NCBI GenBank assembly: GCA_038503035.1
Contig: JAVSML010000031.1
Location: forward strand, 824,146-888,145
Reading direction: 5' to 3'
DNA length: 64,000 bases
From: Crocodylus rhombifer
Taxonomy: Eukaryota; Chordata; Crocodylia; Crocodylidae
Shown: one piece after another, positions 1 through 9,075 of the stretch
Layout: every line of letters begins with the position of its first letter
How positions within the stretch are numbered: the first letter of the stretch is position 1
Program-made: the position numbers and the translations under genes
Notes under the pieces: model-generated
What the model saw: only the letters and a program-made list of their open reading frames with translations
The model's database searches: none
Told to the model about the DNA's origin: nothing

Positions 1-1086
1 GTGTAATCTTTTTTCTAACCCATACCCAGCTGTAGGCAGCAGATATAGAACATGTTAGACTTGATATCATCCATCTGGAGGCCCACTCATACTGAATTAA
101 GTAGCAAAATTTCCTGTAATTTCCGGGCAGATAATATTGCCAATAAGTTTTCCAGTGTATAGTTAGTTAGCATGTCTGTGTATACCCCACTGTTAAATTT
201 GTCATAGCAGTCACTGTACACTTTGTTCCATGAATGTCATAGACCCACCATGGAAATTATAAAGGGAAAGTGAATCCTGCATTTTATATAAACTGCACGT
301 AAAAGTGCAAAACACATCCTTTGATTCATGCCACAATATTCCAGGAAAAAAAAAACCCCATAAGTATTAAAGCAGTGTTTTGGCATTTCAACCCAAGGAG
401 TTTAAATTAATTTTCCACACAGGGGAGGGAAAAAAATGGAAGAACAGTTTAATAAAAATGCCCCCTAAAGCTATCTAAACTTTAAAATAGATGGCAAATA
501 ATTTGCAGCAACTCTAAACAAACTTCATCAATCTATGCAAATTTTGACTTAAATTAGTCGTTCAGGGGCTCCCAAGTTCTTCCTTGGCTGCATGAGAAAC
601 ATTAAGAATTAACAATGAAAACATATGAAATATTTGATTACAGGGGGCCATATTTTCTGCTACATTGACTCCATCACATTGCTCTCGCAATGCAAGGGAA
701 CTGGGAATCCACTGCCTCTTCCAGCTGTGTAGTGTGTGAGTTGGAGTAAGGGACTGTGGTCAAAGAGCCGTTGTTGCCAGCTGTTGCCAACTGCACATTT
801 TCCCCTTGGGGACCTGTAGGCCCACAGCATAGACTCTGGAAGTCTTCAGGCTTCCCAAGACTATTCCAGCTCCAGAATCAGGGAGCCATGTCATTATGGC
901 CCTCCCCTCTCGTTGAATTCCAGACACACTGGAGAGGAGGCTGTAGGTCTCAAATCAAGTTTGTTTCTTGGCCTATGCTTTGATCTGATGGCAGACCTTC
1001 AAGAGCTCCCAGACATTCTTATCTCCTATTGAACTCCTTGGAGGGGCATGTGCTGTACCACTGTCTGAATGTGGCAGGCTAAACTA
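1..1086. other. Unannotated AT-rich DNA
   Basis: I see no gene or recognisable repeat here. The longest open frame is about 75 codons, has no recognisable domain, and is no longer than expected by chance. Confidence 0.6.
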
Positions 1087-1170
1087 TCATAGAATCATAG
1101 AATCAATGAGTTGGAAGGGACCTAGACAGATCATCTAGTCTGACCTCTATCAATGCTCGCTGCTTTGAGG
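1087..1170 (-). mobile_element. CR1 LINE 3' end
   Basis: The plus strand shows a repeated CATAGAAT tail followed by TTGGAAGGGACCT and a 'gatcatctagtctgacc'-like stretch. This is the reverse complement of the conserved CR1 3' terminus. Only the terminal part is present, as is usual for 5'-truncated CR1 copies. The tail repeat is the ATTCTATG type, unlike the GAAACTAT tails of the younger CR1s near 6.9 kb and 50.8 kb. Confidence 0.85.
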
Positions 1171-2038
1171 GCCACACACCCACCAGTCCCCATAAACCAG
1201 CACCCCCCAGGAACATCACCATTCAGCGTTGTACAGACTACAGAATGGCTTGCTTTCAAGCCAGCGTTGTTACTCTCATCAAGGCTGTGCTTCTGACTCC
1301 ACATACTGTACTTAACACAATTTATGACAATATTTCTCCCTCAATAGCTTTTTGTGAAGTGCGTGCAACTTATTCTGCAGACTGCTGCTTTTCTTACTAA
1401 GCATCTATTTTATGGTCTGCATTTTAAATTCCTTTAAGTGGAGGCAGTTGAGGAACAAGTTTCTGAGACAGGGAGAGAGAGGGAAGGAACACGTACTAGT
1501 AGATCACAATTCCCCCAAGCAGTGTCTGTGTGCTCTTTATGGACTACTGCCTTCTACCCCAGAGACTGCAGCATTTCAGTACTAGGTAAAATAATCCCAG
1601 GGTAAACAGATAGATTTAAATGTATGATATGCTGCGGGACACTTCACTATATGAGACACTGTGTCGTTGTATATATTATAATGACTGGTCTCCAAAATTA
1701 GGGTCTCATTGTGCTGGCCATTATTGAGATCCCAAGAAAGAAAATGCTCCATGCCCAATAGAGCTGGCATGCTGAATAGGCACATTAGACAAGCGAGTGG
1801 GAGGGTAAACAGAAGGGAATTGAGCTACCCATGGTCAGACATTAGGGTACTGGCAAGCTAACCTACACCCCTGGCTCCCAGTCTGGTCTCTCATCCATGG
1901 GGCCATATTGACTTAAGGTCAGCCAGTGATTCAGGGCGCTATTCCAACTTGTCTCATCCCATTATTGTTCCATCTTTTCCTCTCTGGAACCCTTGTGGTT
2001 CCTAGCGTCTGTGCATTTGAACATGAGGCAAGATCTCA
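1171..2038. other. Unannotated DNA
   Basis: No supported gene or repeat. Open frames are short and unrecognised. Confidence 0.5.
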
Positions 2039-2094
2039 GTTTCCATTCAGTTTTGCAGCAGGTTCAGACTTGGACCTGATCCCTGGCAGCCTTG
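2039..2094. repeat. Left arm of an inverted repeat pair (with 2791-2847)
   Basis: About 56 bases whose reverse complement recurs at 2791-2847 with a handful of mismatches and one indel. The arms are about 0.7 kb apart and bracket a separate short element (2108-2527). They may be two copies of one dispersed repeat in opposite orientation, or the outer ends of a larger element. Confidence 0.65.
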
Positions 2095-2107
2095 CTTTGC
2101 TCCCCTG

Positions 2108-2527
2108 ACTACATATGCACTTTGGAGCAAAGCATCACCATCTACATGTGTGCCTGTATTAGGGCACAGTAAGTTAATTAACTCTGCTGTAGGATACTAC
2201 TGTCTGGAACAAGTACCATCGTACAGCACAGTAGTTATGTGTGCCAAAACGCATGTGTAGACGGTGACTGGGGCTGGATGGGGCATGAGGGTGCTACAGT
2301 GTGGGGGGCTTCCCACTGCCTAGCCCTGCATTGTAGCACCCCATTGCCCCAGCCAGACCCTCCACAGCATGTTGAGATGGGGCAGATCAGCCCCAGGTCT
2401 CCTGCTAGCCAGGGTGGTCCACCCCAGCTCAACATGCTGCAGTCCTGGGCACCCAGGAGCAATAAATTCTGGCACAAAGTACACTGGAGTTTATTGCTAC
2501 ATGTTAATTGCACATGTAGATGCACCT
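2108..2527. mobile_element. Short inverted-repeat DNA transposon, copy 1 (family of 26198-26631)
   Basis: The outer stretches match the element at 26198-26631: 'catctacatgtgtgc', a 'gggcacagtaa' stretch and 'attaactctgc' near the left, and 'tttattgct' and 'tagatgcacc' near the right. The right end, reverse complemented, reads GGTGCATCTACATGTG. The left end is eroded by a small deletion relative to copy 2. The middle is GC-rich and differs in detail. It has no transposase, so it looks like a non-autonomous (MITE-like) element. The superfamily is not assigned. Confidence 0.6.
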
Positions 2528-2790
2528 GCTTGTTTAAAATTGTAGCTTTGAGCCAGACATTGCTGATCACCAGCTCAGGAGAGGAAAACAGCACCTGGGG
2601 AAAGAGTTTCATGAGCAAATCCAATCTACAGGGACTGTGGGGGAATGCTTCCCCTGCAGAAACTTTATTAGAGGGTCCTGGAGACCAGGGAGAAGGGGAG
2701 AGATTGAGAGATTTGAATGGAGCAGAAAGACAAGCAACAGGATAAAGCCAGGGAGTGGAGTGTACTAATATCCCAGCCAGAGGATCACAA

Positions 2791-2847
2791 CAAGGCTGTC
2801 AGGGATCAGGTCCAAGTTCTCACCTGCTACCAAAACTGAATGGAAAC
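2791..2847. repeat. Right arm of an inverted repeat pair (with 2039-2094)
   Basis: Reverse complement of 2039-2094. It lies just upstream of the CR1 that begins near 2972. No coding potential. Confidence 0.65.
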
Positions 2848-2971
2848 AGAAAAAAGAAGGAAGAAAAACAGGACAAGAAGGGAGACAGAAGGAGATGCAC
2901 GGAGAGAAAAAAATAATTGGCATGATTTCAGCAAGGTTCCAGCATCCATCCAATGCCAGAAATAAAAGAGT

Positions 2972-5312
2972 GAAATGTAGATTCCTAGCCAGAATGCAGG
3001 ACCTCCATCTAACCCAGGAGGTGCACAGCCCCACCAGGGGAGACGCCTTGTTGAACCCTGGTTGAACAAGGGGGCTGCAGGTGCTTGACCACCTGGGGGA
3101 CAGCGATCATCACCTGCTGGAATTCACCATCCAGCACAAGGTGCCAAAGGCCTGCAGCAAGGCAGCAGCCCTAGATTTCAGGAGGGTGGACTTCAATGAG
3201 CTAAAGAGAATAGTCGGGGAAGCACTGAGGTCCCGGAGGGGAGGGGAGGGGAGCCAGGTGTTCAAGAAGAGTGGTCACTCTTTAAGGAGACAATCCTCCA
3301 AGCCCAAAGGGAGGTAATCCCAACATGGATCAAAGGGGGCAGGGGGACACAAAAGCCTCCATGACTCACCAAAAGCATCTGGGAATGTCTCCTAGCTAAA
3401 AGGGCGGCATACACCCAATGGCAGGGAGGGGCCATCACCAGGGAGGACTGTACTGTGCTTGCTTGGGGATGCAGGGGGGTGGTCAGGAAGGCCAAGGCAG
3501 AGATGGGACTGGGACTAGCTTCCCAGATCAAGGACAAGAAGAAGTCCTTTTTTAAATACATAGGAGAGAAAAAGAAAGTTCTGCGTAACGTGGGGCCCCT
3601 GCAGGACACGCTAGGAAATTTGATCATCACACCAGATGACAAAGCCAATGTATTTAATGATTTCTTTGCCTCCGTTTTCCTGAGCAGGGACCAGAACTGT
3701 CACCCCCTCTCCGGGCCCCACTTAAATCCCAAGGGAGGCGCACCTACGCTAAGGGTTAGTGAGGAACTAGTTAGGGAACTTCTGGAAGGACTGGATGTAT
3801 TCAGATCAGCTGGTCTGGACGATCTCCACCCTAGAGTACTGAGGGAATTGGCTGAGGTCATTGCAGGAACCCTGGCATGGCTGTATGAGCACTCGTGGTG
3901 CTCTGGTGTGGTGCCAGAGCACTCGAAAAGGGCCAATCTTCAAAAAGGTGAGGAAGGAGGACCTGGGGAACTACAGGCCAGTTAGTCTTACCTCAATCCT
4001 GGGCAAGCTTTTTGAGAAAATTATTCTGGCATATATCCACGAGGGGCCAGCAAGGGAGATCATGCTTAGGGGCAACCAACATGGGTTCATTAGAGGCAGG
4101 TCCTGTCAGAGCAACCTGGTGGCCTTCTACAACCAGGTCACCGAATCTTTAGAGGCAGGGGTAGCAGTGGATATAATCTTTCTGGACTTTCGGGAGGCCT
4201 TTAACACTGGCTCTCACCCCATTCTCATCAAGAAACTGCGGGACTGTGGTGTCGACACCCACACAGTCAGATGTGTTGCCAACTGGCTGGAGAGCCGCAC
4301 CCAGAGAGCGGTGGTGGACGGGTCATTTTCCACTTGGAGGGATGTGGGCAGTGGGGTCCCCCAGGGCTCGGTCCTCGGGCCCGCACTGTTCAACATCTTC
4401 ATCAGTGACATGAATGAGGGAGTAAAAAGCACCCTGTTCAAATTTACTGAAGACATTAAGATGTGGGGGGATGTGAGCATGCTAGAAGGGAGGAATAGGC
4501 TGCAATCGGACCTACACTGGTTACAGGGGTGGGCGGACAAGAACAGGATGGGATACAACACTGACAAGTGCAAGGTGCTGCACCTGGGGAGGAAGAACCA
4601 GCACCATACCTACAGGCTGGGGAACTCCCTTCTCGTCAGGGCAGAGGCAGAAATGGATCTTCGAGTCATCACTGATGCCAAGATGAACATGGGCCAGCAG
4701 CATGGGGACGCGGTCAGGAAGGCCAACCGCACCTTGTCATGCATCCACAGATGCATCTCGAGCAGGTCCAGGGAGGTGACCCTCCCCCTCTGTGCGGCAC
4801 TGGTCAGGCTGCAGCTGGAATATTGCATCCAGTTCCGGGCGCCGCACTTCAGGAGGGATGTGGACACCATGGAGAGGGCCCAGAGGTGAGGGGGCAGCAG
4901 GGCAGGTCCTATGAGGAGAGGCGATGGGACCTGAACCTGTTCAGCCTCCACAAGAGAAGGCCGAGGGGGATCTAGTGGCCTGTTACAAACTAGTCAGAGG
5001 GGACCAGCAGGCACTGGGGGAGTCACTGTTCCCCTGAGTACTACTAGGAGTGACTGGGAATAATGGTCACAAGCTGGCAGAGGGAAGATTCAGACTAAAC
5101 ATCAGGAGGCGCGACTTCATGGTCAGAGTGGCTAGGATCTGGAACCAACTTCCAAGAGAAGTGGTGCAGACTCCTACCTTGGGAGTTTTTAAGAGGAGGT
5201 TAGATGAACACCTTGCTGGGGTCATTTGACCCCAGTACTCTTTCCTGCCATGGCAGGGGGTTGGACTCGATCTACTCAGGTTCCTCCCGACCCTAGAAAC
5301 TATGAAACTAAG
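2972..5312 (+). mobile_element. CR1 LINE, degenerate, 5' truncated
   Basis: A sense CR1 copy of about 2.3 kb. It begins inside the endonuclease domain ('FLARMQDLHLTQEVHSP'-like), runs through the endonuclease SDH motif (LGDSDHHLLEF), the linker and the reverse transcriptase, and ends in the CR1 3' UTR ('ttggactcgatctactcagg', then a GAAACTATGAAACTA tail). Compared with 9360-9460, about 20-30 bases are altered or missing near 3045-3075. CR1 is a non-LTR retrotransposon whose two-ORF product nicks the target and copies RNA in place. A second CR1 starts about 60 bases downstream in the same direction. Several frameshifts make this copy inactive. Confidence 0.93.
3081..4975 (+). pseudogene. CR1 endonuclease/reverse transcriptase, broken
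   Basis: Remnant of CR1 ORF2. Frame one (3081-3317) has the endonuclease C-terminus with the catalytic SDH triad element. Frame two (3455-3985) holds the linker and the RT start (GLDDLHPRVLRELAEVIAG). Frame three (3861-4889) carries the rest of RT, with VPQGSVLGP. The switch near 3930-3945 is a small deletion between KRAN and PIFKK. A second small deletion near 4885 ends the frame early, and the thumb region continues in another frame to about 4975. The catalytic FADD box reads FTED (in FKFTEDIKMWG), so an essential aspartate position is lost as well. Clearly a dead copy. Confidence 0.92.
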
Positions 5313-6839
5313 AATATGGACCAGCAGGAGAGGTTACATTCTTGGAATAAGCCTTGCGAGACCACGCACAAGTATGACGTGTTCAAGTCCGCTGGTCCGG
5401 ACGATCTTCACCCTAGGGTTCTACAGGAACTGGCCGAGGTCATTGCGGGACCCCTGGCGCGGCTCTATGAGCACTCGTGGTGCTCTGGCGAGGTGCCGGA
5501 GGACTGGAAGAGGGCCAATGTGGTCCCTATCTTCAAAAAGGGAAAAAAAGAGGACCCGGGAAATTACAGGCCAGTTAGTCTTACCTCAATCCCGGGTAAG
5601 CTCTTTGAAAAAATTATCCTGGCACACATCCAGGAGGGCCTTGCGGGGGAATGCATGCTCAGGGGCAACCAACATGGGTTCATCAGTGGCAGGTCTTGTC
5701 AGACCAACCTGGTGGCCTTTTACGATCAGGTCACCAAATCATTAGACGCAGGGGTTGCTGTGGATGTAGTCTTTCTGGACTTCCAGAAGGCTTTCGACAC
5801 TGTCTCTCACCCTGTCCTCATCAAAAAGCTGGGAGACTGTGGTGTCGATGCCCACACGGTCAAATGGGTCACCAGCTGGCTGGAGGGCCGCACCCAGAGG
5901 GTGGTAGTGGATGGGTTCTTCTCGACCTGGAAGGACGTGGGCAGTGGGGTTCCGCAGGGCTCGGTCCTCGGACCCACACTGTTCAACATCTTCATCAGTG
6001 ACTTGGATGACAGGGTAGAAAGCACCCTGTTCAACTTTGCTGATGACACTAAGATGTGGGGGGATGTGGGGGCACTAGAAGGGTGCAATAGGCTACAAGC
6101 TGACCTTGACAGGTTGCAACGGTGGGCGGATGAGAATAGGATGGGGTTTAACACTGATAAGTGCAAGGTGTTGCACATGGGGAGGAAGAACCGGCACCAC
6201 ACTTACAGGTTGGGGAACTCCCCTCTTGCCAGCACGGAGACGGAAAAGGATCTTGGAGTCGCCATTGACTCCACGATGAACATGGGCCGGCAGTGTGGGG
6301 AGGCAGTCAAGAAGGCCAACCGTACCCTGTCATGCATCCACAGACGCATCTCGAGCAGGTCCAGGGAGGTGATCCTCCCCCTCTATGCGGCACTGGTCAG
6401 GCCGCAGCTGGAGTACTGCGTCCAGTTCTGGGCGCCACACTTCAAGAGGGACGTGGATGATATGGAAAGAGTCCAGAGGAGGGCCACTCGTATGATCAGG
6501 GGTCAGCAGGGCAGGCCTTATGAGGAGAGGCTACGGGACCTGAACCTGTTTAGCCTCCACAAGAGAAGGTTAAGGGGGGACCTTGTGGCCTGCTACAAAC
6601 TGGTCAGGGGGGATCAGCAGGTATTGGGGGAGTCCCTGTTCCCCCGTGCGCTGCCAGGAGTGACCAGGAATAACGGTCACAAGCTGGTGGAGGGTAAGTT
6701 TAGATTAGATATTAGGAGGCGCTACTTCACAGTCAGGGCGGCTAGGGCCTGGAACCAGCTTCCAGGGGAAGTGGTGCAGGCTCCTAGCGTGGGGATTTTT
6801 AAAAGGAAGTTAGATGAGCACCTTGCCGGGGTCATCTGA
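5226..6839 (+). CDS. CR1 reverse transcriptase, uninterrupted but 5' truncated
   Basis: This open frame of 537 codons encodes the CR1 reverse transcriptase, which copies element RNA into DNA at a nicked target. Codons 1-50 are read from the tail of the preceding CR1 and unique DNA, so the ATG at 5226 is accidental. True CR1 sequence starts at about codon 51 (DVFKSAGPDDLHPRVL). Visible motifs are KRANVVPIFKKG and NYRPVSLTS; then motif A, VFLDFQKAFDTVSH; GVPQGSVLGP; and the catalytic FADD at codons 271-274 (bases 6036-6047). After these come the thumb/connection (LEYCVQFWAPHF, RATRMIRGQQ) and the usual C-terminus ending IFKRKLDEHLAGVI. The endonuclease is absent, so this copy cannot be autonomous. 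All recognisable catalytic RT residues are retained. It has no host promoter context, and expression is not implied. Confidence 0.9.
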   Translation: MTPVLFPAMAGGWTRSTQVPPDPRNYETKNMDQQERLHSWNKPCETTHKYDVFKSAGPDDLHPRVLQELAEVIAGPLARLYEHSWCSGEVPEDWKRANVVPIFKKGKKEDPGNYRPVSLTSIPGKLFEKIILAHIQEGLAGECMLRGNQHGFISGRSCQTNLVAFYDQVTKSLDAGVAVDVVFLDFQKAFDTVSHPVLIKKLGDCGVDAHTVKWVTSWLEGRTQRVVVDGFFSTWKDVGSGVPQGSVLGPTLFNIFISDLDDRVESTLFNFADDTKMWGDVGALEGCNRLQADLDRLQRWADENRMGFNTDKCKVLHMGRKNRHHTYRLGNSPLASTETEKDLGVAIDSTMNMGRQCGEAVKKANRTLSCIHRRISSRSREVILPLYAALVRPQLEYCVQFWAPHFKRDVDDMERVQRRATRMIRGQQGRPYEERLRDLNLFSLHKRRLRGDLVACYKLVRGDQQVLGESLFPRALPGVTRNNGHKLVEGKFRLDIRRRYFTVRAARAWNQLPGEVVQAPSVGIFKRKLDEHLAGVI

Positions 6840-6927
6840 CCCCGGTGCTCTTTCCTGCCAAGGCAGGGGGTCGGACTAGATGATCTACCTAGGTCCCTTC
6901 CGACTCTAGCTACTATGAAACTATGAC
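5376..6927 (+). mobile_element. CR1 LINE, young, 5' truncated, RT intact
   Basis: A sense CR1 copy of about 1.55 kb starting within the RT N-terminus at 'gacgtgttcaag'. It ends after 'ggcagggggtcggactaga' and 'aggtcccttccgactctag' with a short ACTATGAAACTATGA tail. The intact reading frame and preserved CpGs suggest recent insertion compared with its neighbour at 2972-5312. It lies about 60 bases beyond the tail of that copy, in the same orientation. No convincing target-site duplication was found, which is usual for CR1. Confidence 0.93.
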
Positions 6928-6965
6928 CAATGCATCTAATAAGTCAAAGTACATTTCAGGACAAC

Positions 6966-7025
6966 AGAGAATCATAGAATCACAGAAAATGAGAGTGTGA
7001 AGGGACCTCAGGAGGACATGAGGAC
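6966..7025 (-). mobile_element. CR1 LINE 3' end fragment
   Basis: The plus strand reads 'agaatcatagaatcacag', then AAGGGACCTCAGGAGGAC. This is the reverse complement of an ATTCTATG-tailed CR1 terminus. It sits about 40 bases after the end of the young sense CR1. Confidence 0.8.
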
Positions 7026-8004
7026 TCCCTTTTCAGGTAACTATGGCACCCCCATCTACTGCCATTACTGAAAGGTGATATGTTTTCAGCTGTGTCTGTT
7101 AAGCCCATGGGGCTACAGCTTACATTTTTACTTGTATTGGAAGAGCAGATGGCACAAACACTAGTGAACACCAACAGACATGGAGCAAACTTGTTAGCAC
7201 AAGCCATGGGCTACAGAGAACTTGGAGGAAGTGTGAAAGAAAGTGGTGAGAATGGGTAAGCATTTGATCAAAAGGAAAACAGGCACAAAAGTGCAGTTAT
7301 AATCTCCATTGTTGTGTGTCTGCAGCCAGGTCTGCAAGAGTTATTGTTCTGTGTTCCTTGGGGGTGAAAGTCACCCCAATGCAAAGGACCTGGTTTGATG
7401 CCTTGGCTTCATTAACCCCTTCTCAGGGATTACATTGGTCCATAGGCTTCTCTGCACCTCCCATGAGCTTCTATGTTGCACCCACTGAATTTGAGATATC
7501 AGGAGGGGTACTTAACATGTGTTCGGTGTGGCCAGCTCATCACTGAATCATCCCGACACTCTAAGGGACCCATTGTAGGATGGATGGGCTGGGATGGAAG
7601 CCCTTGTTTGGTTTTTTTTGTTGGGGAATTCACCAAGCACCGCAGTCCCGTACCACACAACATGTAAGCTTTTTTTTTTTAGTTTGATCCCACTCTGTCC
7701 TCCATCTTACATTGACCTGTGCTACGTGATGCAAGCAAGACAAATCTCTGTCCATGGAGCAAATGAACGTCCAGGGCCAAGGTGAAAGAAAGGTTCATTC
7801 CCCTCCACTTTCTCTTTCTCAGAAGGTGCATCAATGGCATAAATTAAGCCATTAGCTTGTCCATGAGGGTTTATGTTGCTCATAAAATAAAATTAGCCAT
7901 TTAACAGAAGAATGGATGTTCTCTTGAAACTTTTATATAAGAAAAATCTATTTTTCTTAATTTTTTGGCATGATGTCTTGTGGGTATGAGTTTTACAGCT
8001 TAAT
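7026..8004. other. Unannotated DNA
   Basis: No gene or recognisable transposon. It contains short T-runs near 7610 and 7670. Open frames are under 80 codons and unrecognised. Confidence 0.5.
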
Positions 8005-8095
8005 TATGAGTTGGATATATATACCCATATATCTATAGAGATATATCTATATATAGATAGATAGATCTCTCTATATATATCTATATCCATAGATG
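8005..8095. repeat. Palindromic AT microsatellite
   Basis: Alternating TATA and ATCTATAG/AGATAGAT units that read nearly the same on both strands, giving a self-complementary low-complexity stretch. It lies immediately outside the 3' tail of the CR1 at 8128-10732. Confidence 0.85.
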
Positions 8096-8210
8096 TAATT
8101 TGGGGGGGTGTATGCACATACACATATCGTTTCATAGTTGGTTGGGTTGGAAGGGACCTGAGCAGATCATCAAGTCCGACCCCCTGCCATGGCAGGAAAG
8201 AGTACTGGGG

Positions 8211-9074
8211 TCAAACAGAACCAGCAAGGTGATTGTCTAGCCTTCTCTTAAAGACACTCAAGGTAGAAGCCAGCACCACTTCTCTTGAAAGTTGGTTCCA
8301 GATCCTAGCCACCCTGACAGTGAACTCGCGTCTCCTGATGTCTAGCCTAAAGCTACCCTCTGCCAGCTTGTGACCATTATTTCTAGTCACTCCTGGCAGT
8401 GTTTGGGAGAACAAGGACTCCCCCAATGCCAGATGATCCCCCCCGACTAGTTTGTAAAAGGCCACCAGGTCCCCCCTCAGCCTTCTGTTGTGAAGGCTGA
8501 ACAGGTTCAGGTCCTGTAGCCTCTCCTCGTAGGGCCTGCTCTGCTGCCCCCTGACCATGCGAGTGGCCTCCTCTGGACCCTCTCCATGGTGTCCACATCC
8601 CTCCTGAAGTGCGGCGCCCAGAACTGGACGCAGTACTCCAGCTGCGGCCTGAGCAGTGCCGCATAGCGGGGGAGGATCACCTCCCTGGACCTGCTCGAGA
8701 TACATCTGTGGATGCACGACAAGGTGCGGCTGGCCTTCCTGACCGCGTCCCCACACTGCCGGCCCATGTCCATCTTGGCATCAATAGTGACTCCAAGATC
8801 CTTTTCTGCCTCTGCCCTGACGAGAAGGGAGTTCCCCAGCCTGTAGGTATGGTGCCGGTTGTTCCTCCCTAGGTGCAGCACCTTGCACTTGTCAGTGTTG
8901 TATCCCATCCTGTTCTTGTCCGCCCGCCCCTGTAACCAGTGTAGGTCCAATTGCAGCCTGTTCCTCCCGTCTAGCATGCCCACATCCCCCCACATCTTAG
9001 TGTCATCAGTAAATTTGAACAAGGTGCTTTTTACCCCCTCTTCCAAATCACTGACGAAGATGTTGAACAGCAGC
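8211..9074 (-). pseudogene. CR1 RT C-terminal half, frameshifted
   Basis: Minus-strand frames 9097-8507 and 8756-8211 together give the RT from LFNIFVSDLEEGVKSTLFKF to the C-terminus VFKRRLDNHLAGS. The catalytic box is FTDD (FTDDTKMWGDV) in place of FADD. A frameshift near 8570, at QRR/ATRM, separates the two frames. The upstream end is cut exactly where the inverted half begins. Non-functional. Confidence 0.9.
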
Positions 9075-9075
9075 A

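Noticed and set aside
2235..2745. Overlapping frames of 129 and 168 codons on opposite strands
   Set aside because: They lie mostly inside the short inverted-repeat transposon and have no recognisable domain. GC-rich composition explains the length.
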